Source: DASZQY01 sp035548515
GTDB lineage: Bacteria; Pseudomonadota; Alphaproteobacteria; Rhizobiales; Kaistiaceae
DNA: 64,000 nt
Reading direction: 5' to 3'
Assembly (NCBI GenBank): GCA_035548515.1
Contig: DASZSW010000023.1
Location: forward strand, 15,928 to 79,927
In this document: in pieces, positions 17,847 to 26,774 of the stretch
How positions within the stretch are numbered: position 1 is the first letter of the stretch
Layout: each line of letters opens with the position of its first letter
The notes under the pieces: generated by a model
Database searches by the model: none
Told to the model about the DNA's origin: nothing
Seen by the model: only the letters and a program-made list of their open reading frames with translations
Made by a program: the position numbers and the translations under genes

Positions 17847-18320
17847 ATGGCCAACAAGGATAAGCCGGCGAACCGGAACGCCGCGGTGAACCGCCGTGCG
17901 CGCTTCAACTATGAGATCGGGCAGATCTACGAGGCCGGCATTGCGCTGACCGGCACCGAGGTGAAGTCGTTGCGCGCCGGACAGTCCAACATCGCGGATT
18001 CGTACGCCGGTGAACGCGACGGCGAGCTGTGGCTCTACAACGCCTATATCCCGGAATACCTCCAGGCCAATCGATTCAATCACGAGACGCGCCGGCCGCG
18101 GAAGCTGCTGCTCCATCGCCGCGAGATCAGCCGCCTGATCGGCGCCGTCGACAAGGAGGGCATGACCATCGTGCCGCTCAAGGTGTTCTTCAACGATCGC
18201 GGGCGCGCCAAGGTCGAACTCGCGGTCGCGCGCGGCAAGAAGCTGCATGACAAGCGCGAAACATCGAAATCCCGCGACTGGAATCGCGAGAAGTCCCGGC
18301 TGATGCGCGATAAGGGCTAG
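17847..18320 (+). CDS. smpB: SsrA-binding protein SmpB
   Basis: A 157-residue RNA-binding protein that works with tmRNA in rescuing stalled ribosomes. Typical features are AVNRRARFNYEIG, the GIALTGTEVKSLRAG block, and the basic C-terminal tail ending DWNREKSRLMRDKG, which in the family inserts into the mRNA channel. Length is normal. It lies directly after dapA. Its TAG stop shares CTAG with the convergent DUF3775 gene. Confidence 0.97.
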   Translation: MANKDKPANRNAAVNRRARFNYEIGQIYEAGIALTGTEVKSLRAGQSNIADSYAGERDGELWLYNAYIPEYLQANRFNHETRRPRKLLLHRREISRLIGAVDKEGMTIVPLKVFFNDRGRAKVELAVARGKKLHDKRETSKSRDWNREKSRLMRDKG

Positions 18321-18736
18321 GGGCCGCTCCCCTCGAGGGCGTCTTCCTCGGCCTCCGCCGGATCGATACCAAAGGCTTCCAGCCCCTCGGCCAGATAGTC
18401 GGCCAGCATCGGCATGCCGAGGAGGTAGCGCTCGGTGCGCGTCGTTTTCTCCTGCTGAGCGGTGCGGCGCGCCTCGTCCCAATCCTCGATGCCGAAGGTG
18501 CCGCGGCCGACCCAGGTCAGCGCGACGAGATCGGCCTCCTCGTCCGTGTTCAATCCGCGGACGAAGCCGACGATCTCGGCGACGTCCGGGTCGTCGGCGC
18601 GATTTTCCACGAACTCGACCTCGTCGTCATCGCTCGCCGCTTCTGCCGGGATGACGGGCGCGACCTTGGTGTCGAAGGCGCGAGCCTTGAGGATAAGCCA
18701 GCCGATTTTCTCCGGCGCGATCTGCAGTTCGGGCAT
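18317..18736 (-). CDS. DUF3775-type conserved protein
   Basis: A 139-residue acidic cytoplasmic protein starting MPELQIAPEKIGWLILKARA. The conserved parts are the ALTWVGRGTFGIEDW segment and the TERYLLGMPMLADYLAEGL helix, as in DUF3775 proteins of alphaproteobacteria. A GGAGG ribosome-binding site sits about seven bases before the chosen ATG, and an in-frame ATG 11 codons earlier lacks one. No function is established. Gene order next to smpB is seen in relatives as far as I recall. Confidence 0.75.
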   Translation of the reverse strand: MPELQIAPEKIGWLILKARAFDTKVAPVIPAEAASDDDEVEFVENRADDPDVAEIVGFVRGLNTDEEADLVALTWVGRGTFGIEDWDEARRTAQQEKTTRTERYLLGMPMLADYLAEGLEAFGIDPAEAEEDALEGSGP

Positions 18737-18814
18737 GGAAACGCCTCCAGCGGTGGGAGGCTTCGTCAACGCCGACGACGCAGAAAAGTTTCGTCCGCTC
18801 GCCGCCAGGGCGCC

Positions 18815-19897
18815 TCAATAGCAGTTGCGCAGGATCAATCGGGCGTAGGTATTGAAGTTTTCAAACGGCAGCGCCTGCTTGAAAAGTGGCCGCACCGACG
18901 CGTCGGCGCCGCCGCTGAGACCAAAGCTTGCCGCCTCCGTCTCGGCGTCGATGGAAGGCGGCAGCTTGAACTCCAGGATCAGAGCTCCGTCCTTGATGCG
19001 CCCGCTGACGTCGGAATCCGGGATCTGGAAGCCGAACAGTCTCGCGTCGGGCACGTTGGTGACGAATGCGAGGAATTCGTCGCGGCTCGCGGTGACGTTG
19101 GTTCCGATCGGCTGGCTCAGGAAAAGCCTCAGGCGGTTCTCGTTCTTTCGACAGAACAGCGTGGCGGTTTTTTCGCCGCCCAGGCTTTTCGAAAATGCGA
19201 TGAGCCCGTCTTTGTACGGTTCGAACGCCCAGCCCATGTAGGCCAGATCATCGTACGTCACGTCGTACTCCGCCATTTCGGCGGTCGTCAGCAAATGCAC
19301 GGTGTCCGGCTCCGTCTGCGATGCGGCCGCCAGGAAGCGCGCGTCAACGCCCATGCCGACGATGTAGTTGACGAGCCTCGCCTCGGTCTTCTGGTCGGAC
19401 GACAGATCGCGACCGCTGAAGAGAGTCTGGTCGGGGTTTTCAGCGGCGATGGGGTAATAGAATTGATGGACACCGACGGTCCGATCATCGGCGCGTCGCC
19501 ATTTGCCACCGAGGAAAGCATACGAGCATGCTGACAGGCATTGGCCGGGTCCGAAATCGGTGATCGAGGTGTCGTCGTTATCCGGGCCGGTGTGTGCGAC
19601 GTAAGTGCCGAAGCCGTGTCCGCGGATCAGCCGGCCGAGGGCAAGTCCGGCGTCGAGATCGCCGCCCGGCGAGTTGAGATAGACCTCCACGCGGCCGTTG
19701 CCGAAAGTGCCTTCCGCCAGGAACTGAAGGAACGCCTCCGGCGTGCCGAGCACGATTTCGCCCTCGGCCGCAATCCATGACTCACCGTCGGCTCCGCCCG
19801 ACGACGCCCAGCGGAAAGTCATGGGATCCGCCGACGCGCACGCGCTGAACATGAGGCCGGCGATTGCAGCGGCGAGCCAGGCGTATCCGCCACGCAT
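18815..19897 (-). CDS. ClpP-like predicted periplasmic protein
   Basis: A 360-residue exported protein. The N-terminus MRGGYAWLAAAIAGLMFSAC is a signal sequence with a possible lipobox (F-S-A-C). The mature part has a ClpP/crotonase-like fold signature: YLNSPGGDLDAGLALG, the oxyanion loop of this fold, and GQCLSACSYAFLGG, where a Ser after Cys is in the place of the nucleophile. This matches the COG3904 group of predicted periplasmic proteins. Whether it is an active protease is not known. The start was placed at the signal peptide Met. It lies alone on its strand between DUF3775 and UDG genes. Confidence 0.75.
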   Translation of the reverse strand: MRGGYAWLAAAIAGLMFSACASADPMTFRWASSGGADGESWIAAEGEIVLGTPEAFLQFLAEGTFGNGRVEVYLNSPGGDLDAGLALGRLIRGHGFGTYVAHTGPDNDDTSITDFGPGQCLSACSYAFLGGKWRRADDRTVGVHQFYYPIAAENPDQTLFSGRDLSSDQKTEARLVNYIVGMGVDARFLAAASQTEPDTVHLLTTAEMAEYDVTYDDLAYMGWAFEPYKDGLIAFSKSLGGEKTATLFCRKNENRLRLFLSQPIGTNVTASRDEFLAFVTNVPDARLFGFQIPDSDVSGRIKDGALILEFKLPPSIDAETEAASFGLSGGADASVRPLFKQALPFENFNTYARLILRNCY

Positions 19898-19975
19898 TGC
19901 GAACTCCCCCGAACGCAATTTGCCGGTGCATCCTATCAACGGCGCGGCCAACCTGCGAGGTCAGGTCGTTCCTGG

Positions 19976-20611
19976 CTAGGCGAGCCGATCGCGCACCGCG
20001 GCAAACACGGCACGGAACATCGCCGGGGTGAGCACGCCGGTGTTCGTGTTGTAGCGCGAGCAGTGGTAGCTGTCGTGGAGTGTCAGGCCCGGACGCACCT
20101 CGTGGATCGCGCCATGGGCGAAGGGCACCGTCGATCGCCGCAGGCCGAATGCTGTCGCGGTGCTGTCGTGGGCGATGCGGCCGAGCACGACGATCGCTGC
20201 AAGATTGGGCATTGCCGCAAGCGTCGCGGTCATGAACTGGCGGCAGGTGGAGATTTCCGCAGGCGTCGGCTTGTTCTGGGGCGGGACGCAGCGAACGGCG
20301 TTGACGATCGCGGCGTCGACAAGTGTCAGTCCGTCATTGGGATCGGCGGCGTAGGTGCCCCGCGCGAAGCCAAACGCCAGCAGCGTCTCGTAGAGCAGTT
20401 CGCCGGCGTAGTCGCCGGTGAACGGGCGGCCGGTGCGGTTGGCGCCGCGAAGGCCTGGCGCCAGCCCGATGATGGCGAGGCGCCCATCAAGCGCGCCGAA
20501 GGTCGGGACCGGGGCGTTGTGCCAGGTGGGTTCCTTGGCGCGCCATTCCTCGCGAAACGCGAGGAGGCGGGGGCAAAGCGGGCAATCGTGCCCGGGTTCG
20601 GTCAACGCCAC
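19976..20611 (-). CDS. Uracil-DNA glycosylase, family 5 (UDGb)
   Basis: A 211-residue DNA repair enzyme that removes uracil and related deaminated bases. It has the N-terminal Fe-S cluster Cys residues (HDCPLCPRLLAF, later VRCVPP and CRQF), motif A as GLAPGLRGANRTGRPFTGD without the Asp/Asn of family 1, and the C-terminal HDSYHCSRYNTNTGVLT motif, all as in family 5. Start is a GTG. The next gene on the strand, a NYN protein, ends 12 bases upstream, so the two may be co-transcribed. Confidence 0.88.
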   Translation of the reverse strand: MALTEPGHDCPLCPRLLAFREEWRAKEPTWHNAPVPTFGALDGRLAIIGLAPGLRGANRTGRPFTGDYAGELLYETLLAFGFARGTYAADPNDGLTLVDAAIVNAVRCVPPQNKPTPAEISTCRQFMTATLAAMPNLAAIVVLGRIAHDSTATAFGLRRSTVPFAHGAIHEVRPGLTLHDSYHCSRYNTNTGVLTPAMFRAVFAAVRDRLA

Positions 20612-20623
20612 GGCGAACGCCCG

Positions 20624-21265
20624 CTAGGCGGTCGCTTCGTCTTCGAACTCGTCGTGGAACATCGACTCGGTGTGGACGCGCTCCGCCTGGCGGGCTTGGC
20701 GCTCGGCCGGGTCGCGGCCGACCTTGGCCTGCAGCGTCGACAGGTCGACGAAGTTGTCCGCCTGCCGGCGGAGCTCGTCGGCGATCATCGGCGGCTGGGT
20801 GGCGAGCGTCGAGACGACGGTCACCTTGCGGCCCCGCCGCTGCACGGCCTCGACCATGGAACGGAAATCGCCGTCGCCGGAGAAGAGGACGAAGTGGTCG
20901 ACGGCGTCGATCATCTCCATGACATCGACGGCGAGCTCGATGTCCATGTTGCCCTTGATCTTCCGCCGGCCCGTGGCGTCGACGAATTCCTTCGTCGGCT
21001 TGGTCACGACCGTGTAGCCGTTGTAGTCCAGCCAATCGATCAGGGGGCGGATCGAGGAGTATTCCTGCTCCTCGGCCAGCGCCGTGTAGTAGTAGGCCCG
21101 CAGCAGGTAGCCTTTGGCCTGGAATTCGGCGAGGAGGCGCTTGTAGTCGATGTCGAATCCGAGCGCCTTGGAGGTCGCGTAGAGATTGGCCCCGTCGATG
21201 AAAAGGGCGATTTTCTCTCGCGGATCAAACAGGCTGGGCTCGAGACGATCCCGGGCAGCAGGCAT
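20624..21265 (-). CDS. NYN-domain (LabA/DUF88-like) putative RNase
   Basis: A 213-residue protein with a PIN-like NYN nuclease fold: the first acidic site in LFIDGANLYATS, a middle Asp in KGNMDIELAVDVME, and the FSGDGDFRSMVEAVQRRG motif carrying the paired Asp residues. NYN domains are thought to be metal-dependent RNases. The ATG at 21265 follows an AGAAGGA ribosome-binding site; an earlier Met is 8 codons upstream. It is divergent from rpoZ, a neighbourhood that is conserved in Hyphomicrobiales. Cytoplasmic. Confidence 0.85.
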   Translation of the reverse strand: MPAARDRLEPSLFDPREKIALFIDGANLYATSKALGFDIDYKRLLAEFQAKGYLLRAYYYTALAEEQEYSSIRPLIDWLDYNGYTVVTKPTKEFVDATGRRKIKGNMDIELAVDVMEMIDAVDHFVLFSGDGDFRSMVEAVQRRGRKVTVVSTLATQPPMIADELRRQADNFVDLSTLQAKVGRDPAERQARQAERVHTESMFHDEFEDEATA

Positions 21266-21528
21266 GGCGGCAATCCTTCTGAAACGCAAAAGCGAACGCT
21301 GAAAGAAAAATTCCAGTCTGGAAGTCTAGAAACGGAAAAAGAGCTGCGCGAATACTCTTGTCTTTAGCACGTTCGACCCCTGCTTTCTTGCGCGGGCAGC
21401 CGAACAAACCGGGATTTCCCCTGCGAATATGGCTGAAAACGGGCGCTGCGCATGTCGCGGCGGCCTTGCTTCGCTCGCCGAGGTCGCCTATATCCGCGGC
21501 CAATTCCCGAGACTTGGAGACATTGCCC

Positions 21529-21930
21529 ATGGCGCGCGTCACCGTTGAAGACTGCGTTGACAAGGTCGAGAACCGCTTCGAACTGGTGCTGTTGGCCAGC
21601 CACCGCGCCCGCATGATTGCATCGGGTGCGCCGCTCACCATCGAGCGCGACAACGACAAGAACCCGGTGGTGGCGCTTCGCGAGATCGCCGATCAGACCG
21701 TGGCGCCGGAGGACCTCAAGGAGGACCTGATCCACTCGCTCCAGAAGTACGTCGAGGTGGACGAGCCGGAGCCCGAGGTGGTGCCGATGATTGCCGCTGC
21801 CGCTTCGAGCGATAAGGGCGCTCCGGCTGCCGACGACACCGGCGACGTCGCCTTCGACCGCATGTCGGAAGAGGAACTGCTCCGCGGCCTGGAAAGCATG
21901 GTGCCGCCGGACAAGCAGGAAGAGTTCTAG
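21529..21930 (+). CDS. rpoZ: DNA-directed RNA polymerase omega subunit
   Basis: A 133-residue subunit that helps assemble and stabilise RNA polymerase and forms part of a ppGpp site in proteobacteria. The family start MARVTVEDCVDKVENRFELV is exact, followed by LASHRARMIASG and ALREIADQTV. The tail is acidic and longer than in E. coli, as is usual in alphaproteobacteria. The frame is open upstream, but this ATG has a GGAGA ribosome-binding site. In relatives rpoZ is followed by rsh; here the next gene is the convergent era. Confidence 0.95.
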   Translation: MARVTVEDCVDKVENRFELVLLASHRARMIASGAPLTIERDNDKNPVVALREIADQTVAPEDLKEDLIHSLQKYVEVDEPEPEVVPMIAAAASSDKGAPAADDTGDVAFDRMSEEELLRGLESMVPPDKQEEF

Positions 21931-21942
21931 GCGAATTTCCGA

Positions 21943-21965
21943 CGGGGCGCTTCGGCGCCCCGCTT
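21943..21965. terminator. Bidirectional hairpin between rpoZ and era
   Basis: An 8-base-pair stem CGGGGCGC / GCGCCCCG closed by a stable TTCG tetraloop (21943-21962). It lies in the 34-base gap between two convergent genes. The T-tract is weak on the plus side, so the hairpin may act partly through stability. Confidence 0.7.
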
Positions 21966-22879
21966 CATTTCGGAAACTCGATCCCCATGGCGCGATAGCG
22001 TTCCGGATCGTCGGCCCAGTTCTCGCGCACCTTCACAAACAGGAAGAGGTGGATCGGGGTCTCGGCGATCTCGGCGATCTCCTTCCTGGCCGCCATCGAG
22101 ATTTGCTTGATGGTCGCGCCGCCGGCGCCGATGACGATCTTTTTCTGGCTGTCGCGTTCGACAAAAATCGTCTGTTGGACCCGCGCCGAGCCGTCCGGCT
22201 GCTCCTGCCACTCCTCCGTCTCGACCGTAGCCTGATAGGGCAGCTCCTGATGCAGCCGCTCGAACAACTTTTCGCGCGTGATCTCGGCGGCGAGCTGGCG
22301 GAGAGGCACGTCTGAGACTTCGTCCTCAGGATAAAGCCAGGGTCCCTCGGGCAGACGTTCGGCGAGGTAGGTGGTGAAATCGGTGACGCCGTCGCCGGTC
22401 AGCGCAGAGACCATGAAGGTCTGCTCGAATGGCAGCAGCGCGTTTGCCTCCGCCGCCAGGCCAAGCAGCGCGTCGCGCTTCACGGTATCGATCTTGTTCA
22501 GCACCAGCACGCGCGGATGGGCGACCTGCGACAGCTTGGCGATCGTGTCGCGCGTATCGTCGGTGAGGCCCGCTGCGGCATCGACGAGAAGCGCGACGAC
22601 GTCGGCGTCCTTGGCGCCGCCCCAGGCGGTATCGACCATGGCGCGGTCGAGCCGCCGCTTCGGCTTGAAGATGCCAGGCGTGTCGACGAACACGATCTGT
22701 GTTTGCCCGGCCATCGCGATGCCGCGGATGGTCGAGCGGGTCGTCTGCACCTTGTGGCTGACGATCGCGACCTTGGTACCGACGAGGCGGTTGATCAGCG
22801 TGGATTTGCCGGCATTGGGGGCGCCGATCAGCGCGACGAAACCGGCGCGGGTGTTCTCGGTCACGACCGCGCGCCCCAT
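21965..22879 (-). CDS. era: GTPase Era
   Basis: A 304-residue essential GTPase that matures 16S rRNA and the 30S subunit. The G1 motif is GAPNAGKST, G3 is DTPG in FVDTPGIFKPKRR, G4 is NKID, and the C-terminal KH domain has IVIGAGGATIKQIS. Two starts are possible: the ATG at 22879, and a GTG at 22864 that overlaps the rnc stop as GTGA. The second gives a neat translational coupling and I consider it about equally likely. The gene ends the minus-strand block lepB-rnc-era. Confidence 0.95.
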   Translation of the reverse strand: MGRAVVTENTRAGFVALIGAPNAGKSTLINRLVGTKVAIVSHKVQTTRSTIRGIAMAGQTQIVFVDTPGIFKPKRRLDRAMVDTAWGGAKDADVVALLVDAAAGLTDDTRDTIAKLSQVAHPRVLVLNKIDTVKRDALLGLAAEANALLPFEQTFMVSALTGDGVTDFTTYLAERLPEGPWLYPEDEVSDVPLRQLAAEITREKLFERLHQELPYQATVETEEWQEQPDGSARVQQTIFVERDSQKKIVIGAGGATIKQISMAARKEIAEIAETPIHLFLFVKVRENWADDPERYRAMGIEFPK

Positions 22880-23553
22880 ACGCCCTCGCGACCCAGCAGA
22901 ACCGCTGCTGCGGCCTGCTCCGCCTCGCGGCGGGTCTTACCCTCGCCGCGCGCGGGCGCCAGCGATGCGACGCGCACTTCGACGTCGAAACGCGGCTCGT
23001 GGTCAGGCCCGCTCTTGGCGGCGATGGTGTAGGACGGCACGTCAAGGCCTTGCGCCTGTGCCCATTCCTGGAGCGCCGCCTTGGGATTGCGGCCCGGAAG
23101 GGCGGCGGTGCTCAGCCGCTCGCGCCAATGGGCCGCGATGAAGTCGCGGGCAGCATCGATGCCGCCGTCCTCGTAGATCGCGGCGATCACGGCCTCGCAG
23201 GCATCGCCGAGCACGTTCGTCGTGAGCAGGCTGGCACGCGGTGTGCGGCCATTTGCAAAGCGGAGTGCACTGCCCAGGTCCACGGCCTTGGCGACGTCCG
23301 CGCAGGCTTCCTTGCGCACCAACTCGGCCAGCAGTCGCGACAGGTCGCCTTCGGGCGCAGCGGGATATGCCGCCAGCAGCATCTCTGCGATCACAAGCCC
23401 AAGTACGCGATCGCCGAGGAATTCCTGGCGCTGGTAAGTGACGCGGTCGGCGGCGGGGCTGGAGTGCGTCAGCGCCGTCAGGATAACGTCACGGTTCTTG
23501 AACCGGTAGCCTAGGCGCCGTTCGAGCGGCGCCAGGCCGGCATCGGCCTTCAT
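22861..23553 (-). CDS. rnc: Ribonuclease III
   Basis: A 230-residue double-strand-specific endoribonuclease for rRNA and mRNA processing. It has the RNase III signature around QRQEFLGDRVLGLVIAEML with the catalytic acidic residues (E-F-L-G-D and later NVLGDACEAVIAAIY), then a C-terminal dsRNA-binding domain from NPKAALQEWAQAQG to KTRREAEQAAAAVLL. The ATG overlaps the lepB stop as ATGA, which decides the start. Confidence 0.96.
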   Translation of the reverse strand: MKADAGLAPLERRLGYRFKNRDVILTALTHSSPAADRVTYQRQEFLGDRVLGLVIAEMLLAAYPAAPEGDLSRLLAELVRKEACADVAKAVDLGSALRFANGRTPRASLLTTNVLGDACEAVIAAIYEDGGIDAARDFIAAHWRERLSTAALPGRNPKAALQEWAQAQGLDVPSYTIAAKSGPDHEPRFDVEVRVASLAPARGEGKTRREAEQAAAAVLLGREGVWGARS

Positions 23554-24335
23554 AGGATGTGGAACAGGCGGTCCCAGCGCACCTTCTGCGGCCACTTCCA
23601 GAATTCCCAGATGTGGTTGGTCGCGACCGGTTCCTGCGATGTCGGGACGTATTTCTGCTCCTCGTCGAAGGAGAAGAAGATGATCTGCGCCTTGCCGACG
23701 AGGTTCTCGAAGGGCACGTAGCCGACGCCGTTGGACGAGGGCGGGACGCGGCTGTCCGTGGAGTTGTCGCGGTTGTCGCCCATCATGAAGTAGTGGTCGG
23801 GCGGCACCTCGTAGACCTGCGTGTCGTCCTCTGCCCCGTTCTCCTGGCGGTCGAGCACGTAATAGGACACGCCGTTTGGCAGCGTCTCCTGGTAGCGCTT
23901 CACCTGGAAGCCGTCGTCGTTCACGGTGTCGACGAACTTCTTCGGCACTGCGACGTCGTTGATGTAGAGGACACCGGCCTTCATCTGGATGCGATCGCCC
24001 GGTAAGCCGATAACGCGCTTGATGTAGTCGGTCGATTCATCGCGCGGCAGCTTGAAGACGACGATGTCGCCGCGCTCCGGCGCCTTGCCCCAAATGCGGC
24101 CGTTGAACAGCGGCGGGCTGAAGGGCAGCGAGAAGCGCGAATAGCCGTAGGCGAACTTGGAGACGAACAGGTAGTCGCCGACGAGCAGCGTATTCTCCAT
24201 CGAGCCGGACGGAATGTTGAACGGCTGGAACAGGAAGGTGCGCACCACGACGGCAAGGATCAGCGCCTGGACGATGACCTTGATGGTCTCGCCGCCGCTG
24301 CTGGACTTGGCCGATTTATCGGTCGTTGCGCTCAT
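23550..24335 (-). CDS. lepB: Signal peptidase I
   Basis: A 261-residue membrane protease that cleaves signal peptides of exported proteins. It has an N-terminal membrane span (about 18-38), the catalytic Ser45 in IPSGSMENTL, the general-base Lys in DYIKRVIGLPGD at about residue 106, and the late GDNRDNSTDSR box. It is co-transcribed with rnc and era by stop/start overlaps. acpS lies 103 bases upstream on the same strand. Confidence 0.96.
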   Translation of the reverse strand: MSATTDKSAKSSSGGETIKVIVQALILAVVVRTFLFQPFNIPSGSMENTLLVGDYLFVSKFAYGYSRFSLPFSPPLFNGRIWGKAPERGDIVVFKLPRDESTDYIKRVIGLPGDRIQMKAGVLYINDVAVPKKFVDTVNDDGFQVKRYQETLPNGVSYYVLDRQENGAEDDTQVYEVPPDHYFMMGDNRDNSTDSRVPPSSNGVGYVPFENLVGKAQIIFFSFDEEQKYVPTSQEPVATNHIWEFWKWPQKVRWDRLFHIL

Positions 24336-24438
24336 TCGCTATGGTCCGTCCGTTTTTGTCCCGGCCGCGCCCGATGCCGTGTGTGGGAAGACTGGCCGTC
24401 ATACCGGCTACCCGGCGCGGGCGCAACGCCTCTGCCGG

Positions 24439-24843
24439 TCAGGTCAGTGAGGGGATCGCCTCGATGATGACGAGAGCCTGGGCCAGCGGGAAATCGTCCG
24501 TGATCGTGACGTGAATCTGGGGGCGGTGACCGGCCGGAACGAGGCTGGCGAGGCGCTTTGCCGCGCCGCCGGTCAGCGCCATCGTCGGCTGGCCGGAGGG
24601 CAGGTTCACCACACCCATGTCCCGCCAGAAAACACCCGCGCTCATGCCGGTGCCGAGCGCCTTGGCGCAGGCCTCCTTGGCAGCGAAGCGCTTGGCATAG
24701 GAGGCGGCACGCAGGCGGCGGCGCTCGGATTTCCGCACCTCGATGTCGGTGAAAATGCGATGGGTGAAGCGCTCGCCGTGCTTGTCCAGCACCTTCTCGA
24801 CACGGCGAATGTCGATGGTGTCGTTGCCGATGCCGATGATCAT
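24439..24843 (-). CDS. acpS: Holo-[acyl-carrier-protein] synthase
   Basis: A 134-residue enzyme that moves 4'-phosphopantetheine from CoA to acyl carrier protein. The two Mg-binding motifs are present: IIGIGNDTIDIRRVEKVL at the N-terminus and RFAAKEACAKALGTG in the middle. The ATG overlaps the pdxJ stop as ATGA. Cytoplasmic, trimeric in the family. Confidence 0.96.
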   Translation of the reverse strand: MIIGIGNDTIDIRRVEKVLDKHGERFTHRIFTDIEVRKSERRRLRAASYAKRFAAKEACAKALGTGMSAGVFWRDMGVVNLPSGQPTMALTGGAAKRLASLVPAGHRPQIHVTITDDFPLAQALVIIEAIPSLT

Positions 24844-25592
24844 CCGGCCGCCACCTCAGCGCGGGCTTCGTCCATCAGGCGGCGCATCGTGCGCACGCTT
24901 TCCTCCAGCCCGATGAAGATGGCCTCGCCGATGAGGAAGTGGCCGATGTTCAGCTCGCTGATCTCCGGAATGCGGGCGATCGGCTTCACCGTGTCGTAGG
25001 CCAGACCGTGGCCGGCATGTATCTCGAGGCCGTGGGACTTGCCATAGGTCGCGGCTTCCGCGATGCGCCGGCGTTCGCGCTCGAACGCCTCGGGGCCTGA
25101 ATGGAACGACTCGCAGTAGGTGCCGGTGTGCAGTTCCACCACCGGCGCGTCGAGCGTGACGGCAGCGTCGATCTGGCGGCGGTCAGCCTCGATGAACAGC
25201 GAGACGCGCACGCCGGCGGCGCGGAGCTGCGCCACGATCGGACGCATGCGCTCGATCTGGCCAGCCGCGTCGATGCCGCCCTCCGTGGTACGCTCCTCGC
25301 GCCGCTCCGGAACGATGCAGGCGGCATGCGGCCGGTGCCGGAGTGCGATGGATAGCATCTCATCGGTCGCGGCCATCTCAAGGTTCAACGGGAGGCGTAT
25401 GTTCTGCCGCAGCCGCTCGATGTCGCGATCGCCGATGTGACGCCGATCCTCGCGCAGGTGCGCGGTGATGCCATCGGCGCCGGCGGCCTCCGCGATCTCG
25501 GCGGCGCGCAGCGGATCGGGGTGGTCGCCGCCGCGCGCGTTGCGGATGGTGGCGACGTGGTCGATGTTCACGCCGAGGCGCAGCTTGGCCAT
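24840..25592 (-). CDS. pdxJ: Pyridoxine 5'-phosphate synthase
   Basis: A 250-residue TIM-barrel enzyme that makes pyridoxine phosphate from 1-deoxyxylulose 5-phosphate and 3-amino-2-oxopropyl phosphate. Family hallmarks are LRLGVNIDHVATIRNARGG, TAHLREDRRHIGDRD, and IHAGHGLAYDTV with the C-terminal ELNIGHFLIGEAIF phosphate site. The reading frame is open far upstream; this start is the family start and its A shares one base with the stop of the DUF2062 gene. Confidence 0.96.
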   Translation of the reverse strand: MAKLRLGVNIDHVATIRNARGGDHPDPLRAAEIAEAAGADGITAHLREDRRHIGDRDIERLRQNIRLPLNLEMAATDEMLSIALRHRPHAACIVPERREERTTEGGIDAAGQIERMRPIVAQLRAAGVRVSLFIEADRRQIDAAVTLDAPVVELHTGTYCESFHSGPEAFERERRRIAEAATYGKSHGLEIHAGHGLAYDTVKPIARIPEISELNIGHFLIGEAIFIGLEESVRTMRRLMDEARAEVAAG

Positions 25593-26176
25593 CAGGCTCC
25601 CTCCAGTGTCGGGTGCGCGGCGGCGCGGCGCTCGCGGCGGCGGGCGGCGAGACGTTCCGCCCGCACCGCGCGGAACCCGCGTGTCGCGCCAAGCACCATG
25701 AAGTAGGCGAAGACGCCGACGGCGATGCCAATCGGAATCGAGCCCACGAGCATTGGCTTGATCACCGGCCAGATCGCGTTCAGCGATTTTTCGGCAAGGT
25801 TGTAAGGAATGTCGCTGCCGTCGCGGTGAAGGCGGACGGGCGCGCCGATGATGAAGCGCCCGAGGCGGTAGGTCGCCGCCCAGATGAACGGAATGGTGAG
25901 CGGGTTGGCGATTGCTGTGCCCAGCGCCGCCGCGACAAGATTGGCGCCCAGCAGCCAGGCGATGGGCAGCGCGATGATGATGTGGAAGCCGAGGAAAGGC
26001 GTAAAGGCGACCGCAACGCCGACGGCGACTCCCAGCGCGACCGCATGCGGCGAGCCGGCGAGCCGCACGACGCGCTTGCGGAAGTATTGCGCCGAACGCG
26101 ACCAGCTTACGCGCGGCCACAGCGCCAGCCGGAGGCGGGCCAGCGGTGTCTCGGTATTGCGGCTGCGAAACAGCAT
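25592..26176 (-). CDS. DUF2062 membrane protein
   Basis: A 194-residue membrane protein with three or four spans between about residues 42 and 160. The DUF2062 hallmarks are visible: GSPHAVALGVAVGVAVAFTP near the start, FLGFHIIIALPIAWLL, and ANPLTIPFIWAATYRLG. Both ends are basic. The family's function is unknown. It lies between pyrE (4-base gap) and pdxJ (1-base overlap) in the block, so it is co-transcribed with them. Confidence 0.9.
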   Translation of the reverse strand: MLFRSRNTETPLARLRLALWPRVSWSRSAQYFRKRVVRLAGSPHAVALGVAVGVAVAFTPFLGFHIIIALPIAWLLGANLVAAALGTAIANPLTIPFIWAATYRLGRFIIGAPVRLHRDGSDIPYNLAEKSLNAIWPVIKPMLVGSIPIGIAVGVFAYFMVLGATRGFRAVRAERLAARRRERRAAAHPTLEGA

Positions 26177-26180
26177 CGGT

Positions 26181-26774
26181 TCAGGCCAACCCTCGGCTGC
26201 CCGGTTTCACCGGCGGGATCTTCGCCATCTCCGGCGGCATATCGGCGACTGCGTAGGCCGGCACCTTGTAGCGCGCCAGCGATACGAGGGGCACGCCGAG
26301 ATCGGCTTCGCCGCCCGAGCGGTCGATGAGGCAGGCGACCGCGATCACCTCGCACCCGAGCCCCCTTACGGCGTCGATCGTCTCGCGGCTTGAGAGGCCG
26401 GTAGTGACAATGTCCTCGACGATCAGCACACGCGCGCCCTTCGGTACCTCGAAGCGACGCAGGCGGAAGACGCCTTCCTCGCGCTCCATCCACACGGCGG
26501 GGATGCCGAGCTGGCGGGCCATCTCGTAGCCCGGGACGATACCCCCGACGGCCGGCGATACGATCAGATCGACATCGCCGTAGCCTGAGTCATCGACCTT
26601 GTGGGCGAGCGCGTGGCAGAGCTGCTCGGTCAGCTCGGGATACATGAACACGCGCGCCTTCTGGATGAAGACGGGGCTGTGCAGCCCGGACGAGAGGACG
26701 AAATGCCCCTCCATGATCGCACCCGCCTGACGGAAGACGCCGATTACGTCTTCCTCGCTCATCTCGCCGCTCAT
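26181..26774 (-). CDS. pyrE: Orotate phosphoribosyltransferase
   Basis: A 197-residue enzyme of pyrimidine synthesis, making orotidine monophosphate from orotate and PRPP. The PRPP loop is VLIVEDIVTTGLSSRETI, the orotate-side blocks are FVLSSGLHSPVFIQKARVF and VSPAVGGIVPGYEMARQLG. The ATG overlaps the rsh stop as ATGA. Cytoplasmic. Length is typical of the short bacterial form. Confidence 0.95.
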   Translation of the reverse strand: MSGEMSEEDVIGVFRQAGAIMEGHFVLSSGLHSPVFIQKARVFMYPELTEQLCHALAHKVDDSGYGDVDLIVSPAVGGIVPGYEMARQLGIPAVWMEREEGVFRLRRFEVPKGARVLIVEDIVTTGLSSRETIDAVRGLGCEVIAVACLIDRSGGEADLGVPLVSLARYKVPAYAVADMPPEMAKIPPVKPGSRGLA